Part shown: piece after piece, positions 34,568-44,002 of the stretch | Layout: each line of letters starts with the position of its first letter | Numbering within the stretch: position 1 is the stretch's first letter | NCBI GenBank assembly: GCA_964451785.1 | Contig: CAYVJG010000012.1 | Span: 1 to 64,000, forward strand | Direction of reading: 5' to 3' | Source: JAJYSO01 sp964451785 | GTDB taxonomy: Bacteria; Bacteroidota; Bacteroidia; Flavobacteriales; Flavobacteriaceae | Length of the DNA stretch: 64,000 nt | Notes under the pieces: generated by a model | The model's database searches: none | The model's input: only the letters and a program-made list of their open reading frames with translations | What the model was told of the DNA's origin: nothing | Made by a program: the position numbers and the translations under genes

Positions 34568-35518
34568 TTAATTCTCAATGTGTAGTGGAGGGGTAACACG
34601 GCCTGTAAGTCGTGATTTCCAATTTTTCCAGTGGTAAACCTTAGTAAAAATCAGTAGTAAAATAGGATAAAATACCAAAAGCGCAAAGATAATTTCACCA
34701 CCAATTTCGCTAGGGTTAGTCAAATCTCTTAAAATGGAAGGCGATTGAAAAGCCGACCAATCGGAAGTGACTAACAGCACTTGTATCAGGTTGTTTGAGG
34801 CGTGAAAGCCCATTGATAGCTCCATACCTTCATCCATTAAAGTGGTGATTCCCAGAAACAGTCCGGTGCCGACGTAATAAAACATGATTAAAGGCCCGAA
34901 TTGGGATACTTCAGGATTGGAAAAATGCAACCCACCAAAGCACAAAGAGGTGATGATTAAAGGAAACCAACGATTTTTAGTCAATACGCCTAAACCTTGC
35001 ATCAAGTAGCCGCGAAACAGGTATTCTTCAAAACTGGTTTGAATGGGTACTAAAACAATGCTGATGATAAAAAGGATGATAAATGGCATCCATTGAAATT
35101 GGAGTTCATAATTATCTGGATTAGCGTTATAATCGATGAGTGTGCTGGCAATGATGTAAACGGCAATTAGCGAAAAACTGAAAAAGAAACGTTTCCAATC
35201 TATTTTTTTGCGCGAAGTAGTCAGTGACGTAAAGCTGCGTTTATGCCAATATTTAACGACGAGATAAATGCTGAGCAAGCCAACGGCAAAGGAAAGCAAC
35301 ATCAAAAAAGTGAACATATTTGCCGATAATCCGGAGGCGTCGAGTAGGGCTTTTGTTGAGGTACTTGTCAAGCTGTGACCTGTATTTTTTACGGCGCCGA
35401 GTAAGACGACTATACTCAAAGGTATTTGCCCTAAAAAGAAACAAAAAAAGATAGCTAAAGTGCCGACAAAGTAACGCCACCACTCGTGTTTTCCGCGATA
35501 AGCTTGTTCTATAAACAT
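34568..35518 (-). CDS. CPBP-family intramembrane metalloprotease
   Basis: 316 residues with about eight membrane segments. The conserved motif EEYLFR gives Glu164, Glu165 and Arg169; His198 in GGLHFSNPE is the second motif of the CPBP (Rce1/ABI-type) family. Members cleave within the membrane; the substrate here is unknown. The gene starts 4 bases downstream of the menC stop codon, so it is part of the menaquinone operon. The membrane location of menaquinone synthesis may explain the linkage, but that is speculation. Confidence 0.9.
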   Translation of the reverse strand: MFIEQAYRGKHEWWRYFVGTLAIFFCFFLGQIPLSIVVLLGAVKNTGHSLTSTSTKALLDASGLSANMFTFLMLLSFAVGLLSIYLVVKYWHKRSFTSLTTSRKKIDWKRFFFSFSLIAVYIIASTLIDYNANPDNYELQFQWMPFIILFIISIVLVPIQTSFEEYLFRGYLMQGLGVLTKNRWFPLIITSLCFGGLHFSNPEVSQFGPLIMFYYVGTGLFLGITTLMDEGMELSMGFHASNNLIQVLLVTSDWSAFQSPSILRDLTNPSEIGGEIIFALLVFYPILLLIFTKVYHWKNWKSRLTGRVTPPLHIEN

Positions 35519-35522
35519 GGGT

Positions 35523-36569
35523 TTAAAATTTTAGAGCATCGAGAAGCCAAGGGCTATCAGGATGATAAGTTAGGGTTTCTCCAACAACTTCTAGTGGACT
35601 CGGAATGTTATTGGTGTATAAACTACCGGTACCTAAGCCTTGTGGAAGGCAGATAGACTGAGTAGCGGTCCATTGCGCAATGGCATTGAGACCGATATTG
35701 CTTTCTAAAGCACTGGTAATCCACCAACCGATTTGGCGTTCTTCAGCGAGATCAATCCACTCTTGACTACCGGAAAATCCACCGACAAGACTCGGTTTTA
35801 AAATGATGTATTGAGGTTGGATGGTGTTGAGTAATTCTGCTTTTTTTGCTTTTGAAAACACACCGATAAGCTCTTCATCTAAAGCGATGGGTAAAGGCGT
35901 TTGCGCACATAATTGACGCATTGCTTCAGGTTGATGTTGCTTGATGGGTTGTTCAATGCTGTGCAGATTGAGTGCACTTAAACGTTGCAGTTTGTCAAGC
36001 GCTTCATCTGGTGAAAATCCACCGTTGGCGTCTACGCGCAATTCGATTTGTTCAGCAGAATAGTGTTGACGAATAAATTGCAGTAAATCCAATTCTTTAT
36101 CAAAATCTATCGCTCCAATTTTGAGTTTTATACACGAAAAGCCTTGTGCCAACTTTTCGTCTATTTGGGTTTTCATAAATTCTTTTTCGCCCATCCAAAT
36201 TAATCCATTGATGGCAATAGGTGCTTTATTTTGAGTGAAACCTGTAGGGAAAAGCACAAAAGGATCAGCTTGCTGAAGCGATTGCAGAGCAGTTTCTAGT
36301 CCAAATTGAATAGACGGAAATTCAGTTAAAGCTTTGAGTAAGTTAGCTTTGTCTTCATTGATATGTTGACATAGCCATTGAATTTTTTCTTTATAATCCG
36401 GTCGGTCATCGACACTGAGGCCTCGCAAAATACCACATTCGCCATAACCTACTTTTTCGTTTTCTTCAAGTTTGAGAAACCAAGTTTCCTTTTCAGTCAA
36501 AACGCCCCTAGAGGTTCCACTGGGGCGCTTAAAGTGTAGTATATATTTTTGATAACTAGCTCTAATCAT
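35523..36569 (-). CDS. menC: o-Succinylbenzoate synthase
   Basis: Dehydrates SHCHC to o-succinylbenzoate in menaquinone synthesis; enolase superfamily. 348 residues. Catalytic and metal residues are visible: KLK (148-150, base Lys150), Asp180 in RVDANGG, Glu206 in SIEQP, Asp231 in ALDEEL, and the second Lys in IILKPSLVGG. The start overlaps the end of the UPF0173 gene by 4 bases. Confidence 0.94.
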   Translation of the reverse strand: MIRASYQKYILHFKRPSGTSRGVLTEKETWFLKLEENEKVGYGECGILRGLSVDDRPDYKEKIQWLCQHINEDKANLLKALTEFPSIQFGLETALQSLQQADPFVLFPTGFTQNKAPIAINGLIWMGEKEFMKTQIDEKLAQGFSCIKLKIGAIDFDKELDLLQFIRQHYSAEQIELRVDANGGFSPDEALDKLQRLSALNLHSIEQPIKQHQPEAMRQLCAQTPLPIALDEELIGVFSKAKKAELLNTIQPQYIILKPSLVGGFSGSQEWIDLAEERQIGWWITSALESNIGLNAIAQWTATQSICLPQGLGTGSLYTNNIPSPLEVVGETLTYHPDSPWLLDALKF

Positions 36570-37246
36570 ACGGTAAGCGATTCGCCAATAGGTAATAAAA
36601 TGAGTTCTTTATTTTTGGCTTTAAAGCAGTCAATCGCTTTTTGATGGTCAATTTTAATGTATCCAAAGGTATCGTAATGGCAGCCTAAAATGCGGTCACA
36701 TTCAATAAAATCACTGGCAATAGCAGCTTCTTCGGCATCCATGGTAAAATTGTCGCCAATAGGCAACACGGCTAGATCGAGTTTGTAACGCATCGGAATT
36801 AGTTTCATGTCCATAGTTAACGCGGTGTCGCCGGCAATGTATAGGGTTTTACCATCGGCTTGTAAGATAAATCCACCTGGATTTCCACCGTAAGTACCAT
36901 CGGGAAAAGAGCTGCTGTGAATGGCATTGACATATTTTAAGACGCCAAAGTCAAAGCTGTATTTTCCGCCGTGGTTCATGGGATGAGCTTTAAAGCCTTT
37001 AGCCTCGTAATATCCGGCTATTTCAGCATTGCTAATAATGGTAGCTCCTGTGTTTTTGGCAATGGTTTCTACATCTAAAACATGATCGCCATGCGCATGC
37101 GTTAATAAGATATAATCAACTTGAAGGCTGTTAATATCGATTTGATCTTTAGCTAATGGATTGCCGCTTATAAAAGGGTCAACTAACAGGTGTTTCCCTT
37201 CAGCAGTAATCGCTAAAGTATTTTGTCCAAAAAAATGAAGTGTCAT
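36566..37246 (-). CDS. UPF0173 metal-dependent hydrolase (metallo-beta-lactamase fold)
   Basis: 226 residues. The metal-binding motif THAHGDHVLD (about 50-59) and IAGDTALT place it in the UPF0173 group of metallo-beta-lactamase-fold hydrolases; the substrate is unknown. It is the first gene of the operon with menC (ATGA overlap). A role as thioesterase in the menaquinone path could be guessed from context, as the step from DHNA-CoA needs one, but the family gives no proof. Confidence 0.9.
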   Translation of the reverse strand: MTLHFFGQNTLAITAEGKHLLVDPFISGNPLAKDQIDINSLQVDYILLTHAHGDHVLDVETIAKNTGATIISNAEIAGYYEAKGFKAHPMNHGGKYSFDFGVLKYVNAIHSSSFPDGTYGGNPGGFILQADGKTLYIAGDTALTMDMKLIPMRYKLDLAVLPIGDNFTMDAEEAAIASDFIECDRILGCHYDTFGYIKIDHQKAIDCFKAKNKELILLPIGESLTV

Positions 37247-37278
37247 AAGTAGCGTATTTTATGAAGAGTAAAAGTAAC

Positions 37279-37309
37279 AAAAAAAAGCAGTTTTTTACAA
37301 CTGCTTTTT
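37279..37309 (-). terminator. Terminator after the DUF6029 gene
   Basis: AAAAAGCAGTT pairs with AACTGCTTTTT; on the reverse strand it ends with a T run. It separates the DUF6029/TlpA unit from the menaquinone operon. Confidence 0.85.
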
Positions 37310-37364
37310 GAGGTTAAGGTAAGTTTAAGTAATGTTTAGGGGGTATGGCTTTGAATATCAATTG

Positions 37365-39026
37365 CTAGAAAGACAGAGCTAGATTCATTGTTAAGCCGGT
37401 ATTTGAAGAGACATAGCGACAAACCCCACCTACACAAAGTAAGCCGCCGCGTTGGCGACCATAGCCTAATCTGAAGCGCGCTCGTCCTTTAGAGTAACCT
37501 ACACCGACATTGTAATAGTGAATTTCTTTTTCGCCACCGTAATTCCATGAATCGGCTAAATAGATAGAAATATTAGGGTTGTAGTTAAATTCTAACATGG
37601 CGCCAGCCCAGTTTTTGCGATCTTCTTTTGTCCACAAATGTTGTACTTCAAATCGTATAGATTGACCGGGTTGGATGAGGTAAGTATTTTCAATAACAGC
37701 TACCTGGGCTTTGATGTCACCATTGCTACCAGGGGTTCCTCCATTGGCTATACTTTCGTCAATAACTTGATTGATATAAGTAAAAACACTGTGCCAAGAT
37801 TTAGACCATTGCTTTTTAATTTCGATATTAAAATCGCGATAATAGCGCTGTCCATTGCCGATAAATTTAGTGTCGTAGGTGTTGTGTGTAAAATCAAATT
37901 CGGTGTCTAAGGCTCCCCAATAAGAAAAATTGGCAGCAAAACGTGTTCCGTATTTTCCACCGAGGGCGGTTCCTTCTTTGGCGGTGTAATAGACATCCCA
38001 TTGTGTGCCAACTTCACCTGATCGTGCTTCAAAAGGATTATTACGATCAAAGAACAAACGTGGCTGAGCGTTGTACACATAGATGTTAGCCAAGAGGTAA
38101 TCTTGCTGTTTTGTCAGTGCCGGAACGTAGTTGACCAGGGCTTGATTGTATTGATTGCCTTCAAGGGTACGATCGCTATAAAAGCTGAAGTTATCCATAC
38201 GGCGGAAGGTTCCATTGATAGCAAAACCACTTTGTGCATAGCCCAAATTAACTTGTAAAGCATTACCATCAAATAAACGCGGATTGCGCATAATATTGTC
38301 GTTATATAAGGCTTTTTTGTCTAGTTGAACATATTCTACTCCGCCATAAAATTTACCTTTCGAAATATCGAGGCGAGCGGCAAAGGCATTTGAATAATTT
38401 GGTAAAGAATCAGAAGTCACATCATTTTGGTAACGACCAACATAGCTACCACCGATTTCAACAAACCAAGAGTTGAGCTTGAGCAATTGTCCCAAATCAA
38501 TATCGGCATCTAAGCCTTGCACCATCCCTTCTGATAAGCCAAATCCATAACGTTGTTTACCATAATCTGCTTTTAATGTGATAAAGCTGGTTGGTGTGAA
38601 TTTGACTTTTATTCCGCGCAAGGCATTATTGATGCCGAGTTGTCTGTTTTCGTAGCTTCTAAAAATTAGTCCACTACCAAATTGGTCATAAAAATAACCA
38701 GCGGTAATATCAATAGTTTCACCGCGATAATTGACATAATAGGTAGCAATGCCATCTTCTCCGTTTAAAACAGGAGGATAGTCTAGCAGGGCTTGTGGCA
38801 GATAAGCTTCATATTGTACGCCTGCTGTAAACTGGTCATAGCTGTAATTGAGGTTGAAGTAATTATTGGATCTGAATTTGGCATCAGGAGCAGTAAATCC
38901 GAGTTTAGAATCGTTTTGCAACCATTGAGAATTAGATTCAAAATCGCCAAAAAAATACCCGTGATCTTGAGCTTTAGCTGAAAGTGTTAAGCCTAAAGCT
39001 AAGATAAACGCAAATGTTTTTCTCAT
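37365..39026 (-). CDS. DUF6029-like outer-membrane beta-barrel protein
   Basis: 553 residues: signal peptide (1-19, ending SAKAQ), then many alternating amphipathic beta strands rich in Tyr, Phe and Gly (for example DITAGYFYDQFGSGLIFRSY and ARFRLGYGRQRGG), ending in an aromatic-terminated strand MNLALSF, as in outer-membrane barrels. Two Cys (CVGGVC) lie near the C-terminus. The pattern fits the DUF6029 family, of unknown function. A TlpA-type thioredoxin gene lies 29 bases upstream on the same strand, and a divergent Omp28 gene beyond it. Confidence 0.78.
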   Translation of the reverse strand: MRKTFAFILALGLTLSAKAQDHGYFFGDFESNSQWLQNDSKLGFTAPDAKFRSNNYFNLNYSYDQFTAGVQYEAYLPQALLDYPPVLNGEDGIATYYVNYRGETIDITAGYFYDQFGSGLIFRSYENRQLGINNALRGIKVKFTPTSFITLKADYGKQRYGFGLSEGMVQGLDADIDLGQLLKLNSWFVEIGGSYVGRYQNDVTSDSLPNYSNAFAARLDISKGKFYGGVEYVQLDKKALYNDNIMRNPRLFDGNALQVNLGYAQSGFAINGTFRRMDNFSFYSDRTLEGNQYNQALVNYVPALTKQQDYLLANIYVYNAQPRLFFDRNNPFEARSGEVGTQWDVYYTAKEGTALGGKYGTRFAANFSYWGALDTEFDFTHNTYDTKFIGNGQRYYRDFNIEIKKQWSKSWHSVFTYINQVIDESIANGGTPGSNGDIKAQVAVIENTYLIQPGQSIRFEVQHLWTKEDRKNWAGAMLEFNYNPNISIYLADSWNYGGEKEIHYYNVGVGYSKGRARFRLGYGRQRGGLLCVGGVCRYVSSNTGLTMNLALSF

Positions 39027-39055
39027 TATAAATGCTTTATTGTAGAGGGGGCTGA

Positions 39056-39535
39056 TTAATTAGAAAATTCTTTGATTTTAGCATAAAGCTCTTTTTCGGC
39101 TCCCGGCGCATAGCCATTATGGCGGTAAAGGATTTCATTGTTTTTAACCACCAAGACCATAGGGACAGCCGAAGCACCTACGGCGCGTTTGAAGCTGTGA
39201 TTAGTGTCTAATAAAATGGTATAAGGCCAGGCTTTTCCTCTTACCATGGGACGGACGCGTTTTACAGTGCGTGAGTCATCAACAGAAACCGCATAAAGTT
39301 TTACGCCGGTTTCTTTTTGCCATTCAGGATATACTTCGCTGATAGCTTCTAACTCTTTAATACAAGGAACACACCAGGTGGCCCATAGTGAAATAACCAC
39401 CACTTGATCCTTAGAAATTTCAGCCATTGATACAGGACGCCCATTGAGATTGTCTAAACGAACATTAGGCAAACGGTCTTGCGCTACTAATATTGAGCTT
39501 ATAGAAAAGAACAAAACAGTCAATAATGTTTTCAT
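39056..39535 (-). CDS. TlpA/ResA-like exported thiol-disulfide oxidoreductase
   Basis: 159 residues: signal peptide (1-18), then a thioredoxin fold with WATWCVPC giving active-site Cys55 and Cys58, and a cis-Pro in the ASAVPMVLVV segment. It acts in the periplasm, reducing or oxidising envelope thiols. It is in one unit with the DUF6029 barrel gene (29-base gap) and divergent to the Omp28-like gene, which also bears a WCxxC motif. Confidence 0.93.
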   Translation of the reverse strand: MKTLLTVLFFSISSILVAQDRLPNVRLDNLNGRPVSMAEISKDQVVVISLWATWCVPCIKELEAISEVYPEWQKETGVKLYAVSVDDSRTVKRVRPMVRGKAWPYTILLDTNHSFKRAVGASAVPMVLVVKNNEILYRHNGYAPGAEKELYAKIKEFSN

Positions 39536-39766
39536 AAATTTTAGTTTTACTTTTGTTCACGCAATATTAACGAATTATTATTAATTAAGTGGGTGTGAGC
39601 AGATAATTTAAAAATAAACTTTTTGTAAAAATTGCAATTCATTGTAAAATAGAGAATTAAGTATTTTTATTATTAACAGTATATTTTTTTTGAATTACTA
39701 ATTTTTTGTAATTTGTGCCCTGAATAACTGCATTGAAAATATAGTTAACTTAATTTAAACATATAC

Positions 39767-41035
39767 ATGAAGATTTTTCGCTTATTATTTTCTCTTTTTA
39801 TCTTGGTTAGTTTGGTGTCTTGTACCGAAAATGACGAAGTTATAACGTTAAAAAGTTTACAATTACAATTTAATACTCAAACCACTCAAATACCTGTTCA
39901 CAAAGCGGTGGAGTTTACGGTTTCAGGTAATAACTATGTAGACTATACACAAGCAATGACGCTAAAAGTTAATGGTAATCCTGTTGAGGGAAATACCTAT
40001 ACATTTGCTGAGCCAGGGGTTTACACGGTGCAGGCTGTAGTTGAAAATTTGAATTCAAATACTGTAAATTTTACAGTGTCTGACGGGTTAATAGTGAGTA
40101 GCAATAGTGTATTGAAAAACCAATCTGTAGTGTTTACTTTATTTGATGTGTCAACAGCAGAGGAAATTACAAGTCAAGGGCAGTTTTACGTCAATAATAA
40201 CTTGATAAATGGCAATCAATTCAGCTCTGAACAGCCTGGTGCTTACGAGGTTTATGCTACTTATGTTGATGCTGAAGGTGAAACACAAACTAGTGATGTG
40301 AAAACATTTTTAGTAGTTGAACCTACACAACGGGTGCTGATTGAGGATTATACCGGAACCTGGTGTGGCTATTGTCCAAAATTACAAACAGCTATTGAAG
40401 ATGTACAAGCGCTCACTGATGATGTAGTGGCAGTGGCTGTGCACTCGAGTAGTAGCGATACTAATCCGGATCCATTTGCTTATGAAAATGTAGAGGCTTT
40501 ACTCGATTTGTATAATCCTTATGGTGAATTCCCTATGGGGCGCTTAGATCGAACCACATATTGGCAAGATGCTGATCCTGCAATGGTGATGAGTAGAGTA
40601 GGTGGCGTAAGTTCTATAGGTATAGCTGCTACAACAACGGTTACTGGTGATCAGTTGTCAGTAGACGTAAGAGTAGCTTCAATTGATGGCCTACACAACT
40701 TAAAGATGGTTGTTATGGGCATAGAAAATAATTTGATTCACGACCAAGCTAATTACTTAAATAACGATCCAAGTAGTCAATGGTATCAAGCAGGAAATCC
40801 TATTGAAGGTTATGAAAATGACCATGTATTACGTCATGCCATGACTAATATTTTTGGTGATCCTATAGCTGATACAGATGCGTTGACTAATTATACAAAC
40901 ACTTATACCATGACGATGAGTGATTATTTTGCAAACTCTGAAAATGCCGAAGTGGTTATTGCTGTACTGAATCAAGATGGTAAAGTGCTTCAGGTAAAAC
41001 AGATAGGACTAAACATGACCCTCGAATTTGAATAG
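39767..41035 (+). CDS. Omp28-related lipoprotein with thioredoxin-like domain
   Basis: 422 residues: lipobox ending at Cys19 (LVSLVSC), two Ig/PKD-like beta domains (about 28-103 and 105-185, each ending in a GVYTVQA or GAYEVYAT strand) and an Omp28-type thioredoxin-like domain starting with RVLIEDYTGTWCGYCP (Cys200 and Cys203). Omp28 of Porphyromonas is a surface lipoprotein of unclear role. The CxxC makes redox activity likely. It is divergent from the TlpA-DUF6029 unit and has its own terminator at 41061-41099. Confidence 0.9.
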   Translation: MKIFRLLFSLFILVSLVSCTENDEVITLKSLQLQFNTQTTQIPVHKAVEFTVSGNNYVDYTQAMTLKVNGNPVEGNTYTFAEPGVYTVQAVVENLNSNTVNFTVSDGLIVSSNSVLKNQSVVFTLFDVSTAEEITSQGQFYVNNNLINGNQFSSEQPGAYEVYATYVDAEGETQTSDVKTFLVVEPTQRVLIEDYTGTWCGYCPKLQTAIEDVQALTDDVVAVAVHSSSSDTNPDPFAYENVEALLDLYNPYGEFPMGRLDRTTYWQDADPAMVMSRVGGVSSIGIAATTTVTGDQLSVDVRVASIDGLHNLKMVVMGIENNLIHDQANYLNNDPSSQWYQAGNPIEGYENDHVLRHAMTNIFGDPIADTDALTNYTNTYTMTMSDYFANSENAEVVIAVLNQDGKVLQVKQIGLNMTLEFE

Positions 41036-41060
41036 GCCTACACTGATTTTTAGAGTGATG

Positions 41061-41099
41061 AGAGTCGATAAATATTGAGCCATTTATCGGCTCTTTTTA
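41061..41099 (+). terminator. Terminator after the Omp28-like gene
   Basis: GAGTCGATAAAT pairs with ATTTATCGGCTC (one mismatch), followed by five T residues. Confidence 0.82.
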
Positions 41100-41189
41100 C
41101 GTAGTTTTAACCCGTTATTTTTGTTAAACCGGTACTAAACATCAGGGTCTGTATAAATTAAATGCCGATATTCACAGAAAAAATAGCCT

Positions 41190-42101
41190 ATGAAATTTTT
41201 AGTCTCTGGTGCCACAGGCCTTATTGGTCAACATATATGTGCTGTATTGCGTGCACAGGGACATACGATTAATTATCTGACCACTAATCGTGACAAAATA
41301 GAACATACGCCAGAATATCAAGGTTATTTTTGGAATCCTACTACTGGTGAAATTGATGTTGATTGCCTCAAGGATGTCGATAAAATTATTCATTTAGCAG
41401 GAGCAAGTATAGCCAAGCGCTGGACTAAAAAACGCAAAAAGGAAATTATAGCAAGCCGTATTCAAAGTGCAAGACTGTTATTTGAGTTTTTAGAAAAAAC
41501 AGATAATCAGGTTACTCAATTTTTGTCAGCTAGTGCTATTGGTATTTATCCGAGTTCTTTGTCTAATTTATACGATGAATTTTCAACAGAGTGTGCTTCG
41601 GATTTTTTAGGCTTAGTCGTTAAAGAATGGGAAGCCGAAGCGGATCGTTTTAAAACGATAGGCGTCGAAGTGACTAAGGTTCGTATTGGCTTGGTTTTAG
41701 CAAATGAATCAGGTTTTTTAGCTGAAATGAAGCGCGTAGTAGGCTTGGGGTTAGGTGCGTCTTTAGGGTCTGGCAGTCAGTGGCAATCTTGGATACATAT
41801 ATCAGATCTCGCGCGTCTATTTGTTTATTTAGCAGAAGAAGAATTAGCTGGATTATACAATGCTGTAGCACCAAATCCTACTAAACAAAAACGCTTATTG
41901 AAGTGTTTGGCTAAAGAGCTACACGTGTCATTTTTTTTACCACCAATCCCTAAATCAGCTTTAAAAATTGTGTTGGGAGATATGGCTAATATGGTAACTT
42001 CAAGCCAATTGGTGATGAGTAAACGTTTGCAGGGTACAGACTTTACCTTTGAGTATAAGCACGCTGAAAAGGCAATAAAAAACTTGGTAAGAACTACTTA
42101 A
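41190..42101 (+). CDS. TIGR01777 family NAD(P)-binding epimerase-like protein
   Basis: 303 residues of the atypical short-chain dehydrogenase group that includes SulA/YfcH and SDR39U1. N-terminal Rossmann motif GATGLIGQH (about 8-16); the family features IIHLAGASIAKRWTKKRK and FLSASAIGIYP are present. A C-terminal DUF1731-like part includes LLKCLAKELHVSFFLPPIPK. The substrate is unknown. It is monocistronic, and convergent with the acyl-CoA synthetase gene. Confidence 0.92.
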   Translation: MKFLVSGATGLIGQHICAVLRAQGHTINYLTTNRDKIEHTPEYQGYFWNPTTGEIDVDCLKDVDKIIHLAGASIAKRWTKKRKKEIIASRIQSARLLFEFLEKTDNQVTQFLSASAIGIYPSSLSNLYDEFSTECASDFLGLVVKEWEAEADRFKTIGVEVTKVRIGLVLANESGFLAEMKRVVGLGLGASLGSGSQWQSWIHISDLARLFVYLAEEELAGLYNAVAPNPTKQKRLLKCLAKELHVSFFLPPIPKSALKIVLGDMANMVTSSQLVMSKRLQGTDFTFEYKHAEKAIKNLVRTT

Positions 42102-42167
42102 TAGATTCGCTCTGCTATTTAGTGCAGAGAAAGGCTTATTATTCTTAGGTTAAGCGATTGAAGATGT

Positions 42168-43949
42168 TTAGTATTCTTTGTAAATTTCGTCATATAAATC
42201 GCGATATATTTTTAGAACAACCTTGCGTTTAACTTTTAAAGTAGGGGTGAGGTGTCCAGCTTCAATACTCCACTCATCAGGCGTAAGTTTAAAAACTTTT
42301 ATTTGTTCCCAACGGCCAAAGTGCTTATTGCATTGATCGATTTCACGTTGAATACGATCGATGACAATTTGATTTTTACTCAAGCCTTCTAAACTGTCGT
42401 CATCTACTGATAGCTCTTTGTGTGCGAGCCAAGATTTTACATAAGGTAAATTGAGCTGAATAAGAGCAGCCGGCATTTTTTCTCCTTCACCAATAACCAT
42501 GATATTCTCAATAAATTGAGATTTATTAAGTTGATTTTCGAGCATTTGAGGTGAAATATACTTGCCGCCAGAGGTTTTAAAAAGCTGTTTTTTACGATCG
42601 GTGATGGTTAAAAATCCTTCTTCATCTAAGGTGCCTATATCACCTGTATAAAAGTAGCCATCCTCGGTAAAGGCTGCTTTAGTTTTAGCTCCGTCTTTGT
42701 AATATTGCTTCATGATGCTAGGGCCTTTGACTAATATCTCGCCATCCTCGGCAATTTTAACTTCTAAATTGTCAAGTGGTTTCCCTACAGTACCTAATTT
42801 AAAATATTCTTTTGAGGTAGTATTTACAGCAATTACTGGAGAAGTTTCAGTCAATCCGTAACCCTCGATAATTTGCATTTGAGCGGCGGCATAAATGCGT
42901 GAAAGTTCGGGTGATAGTGGAGCACTACCTGATACAATTAAATCTAAACGCCCACCAAGACCAGCTTTCCATTTAGAGAGTACTAATTTGCGGGCTAAAT
43001 TTAACTGAATGCGATAGCCTAAAGATTGCTCTTGGTAGGGTTGATAGGCTTTGGCTATACCTAGAGCCCAATAAAATAAAGCGCGTTTTATACCTTTAGT
43101 TTCATTGCCTTTGCGACGAAAGGCAGCATACACTTTTTCTAAAACACGGGGAACAGCAGTGACAAAGGTTGGTTTGACTTCTTTAAAGTTGTCTGATAAA
43201 GCTTCTATGGATTCAGCATAAACAATTGAAATAGAATAGTATTGGTAGAGGTAAATTAATAAGCGCTCAAAAACATGGCAAACGGGTAAATAGCTCAAGG
43301 CTGTCTGTGTGCCAGTTTCAAAGGGAACACGTGGAGCACTGCCTTTGAGGTTGCTCACAAGATTGCGATGTGTAAGCATGACTCCTTTTGGTTTTCCTGT
43401 CGTTCCTGAGGTGTATATTAAAGTGGCTAAATCGTCAGGTTTAACTTGTGATTTAAGCTTATCTACTTGGTGTTGAAGACTTAAATCTTCGCCTAAAGCT
43501 AATATTTTGCCCCAGTTTGAACAGTCCTCTAATTCGGTGAAACTAAAAATTTCTTGAACAGATGAATCGATTGTGGCTGCTTTAGTTTTAGCGAGAACCT
43601 CCCGGTCAGAAACAAATACATATTTAGCTTCGCTATGCGTTAAGATATAGTGATACGCCTCGCTTGAGCTGGTGGGGTAAATAGGTACGTTTTGCGCTCC
43701 TATTTGTAGTATACCGATGTCTAAGATGTTCCATTCGCTACAGTTAGCTGTAGAAATTACCGCAATTTTATCACCAGGTTTTACGCCTAATTTAAGTAGG
43801 CCACGGCTGAGTTTGTTAGCACGGTCAATGTATTCTTGTGTTGATAAGGCCTCCCAGTGACCATTGTATTTTGTCACCAAAGCTTTTTTTAGCGGGTGAT
43901 TTTCTAATTGATGATAAGCAACGTCAAAAATTCGGGAGATACTTTTCAT
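42168..43949 (-). CDS. Long-chain acyl-CoA synthetase (AMP-forming)
   Basis: 593 residues, FadD/FAA type. Motifs: TLIYTSGTTGKPKGVMLTH (P-loop), EGYGLTETSPVIAVN (adenylate-binding), GYFYTGDIGTLDEEGFLTI and TDRKKQLFKTSGGKYISP (hinge region). It activates fatty acids for degradation or lipid synthesis, probably at the inner membrane face. The lipoprotein gene upstream (44003-44392) on the same strand is 53 bases away and may share a transcript. Confidence 0.94.
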   Translation of the reverse strand: MKSISRIFDVAYHQLENHPLKKALVTKYNGHWEALSTQEYIDRANKLSRGLLKLGVKPGDKIAVISTANCSEWNILDIGILQIGAQNVPIYPTSSSEAYHYILTHSEAKYVFVSDREVLAKTKAATIDSSVQEIFSFTELEDCSNWGKILALGEDLSLQHQVDKLKSQVKPDDLATLIYTSGTTGKPKGVMLTHRNLVSNLKGSAPRVPFETGTQTALSYLPVCHVFERLLIYLYQYYSISIVYAESIEALSDNFKEVKPTFVTAVPRVLEKVYAAFRRKGNETKGIKRALFYWALGIAKAYQPYQEQSLGYRIQLNLARKLVLSKWKAGLGGRLDLIVSGSAPLSPELSRIYAAAQMQIIEGYGLTETSPVIAVNTTSKEYFKLGTVGKPLDNLEVKIAEDGEILVKGPSIMKQYYKDGAKTKAAFTEDGYFYTGDIGTLDEEGFLTITDRKKQLFKTSGGKYISPQMLENQLNKSQFIENIMVIGEGEKMPAALIQLNLPYVKSWLAHKELSVDDDSLEGLSKNQIVIDRIQREIDQCNKHFGRWEQIKVFKLTPDEWSIEAGHLTPTLKVKRKVVLKIYRDLYDEIYKEY

Positions 43950-44002
43950 AATAAAAATGACAAAACGTGAGTGATTAAATAGTTATAGGAACAACTAAAA
44001 TA

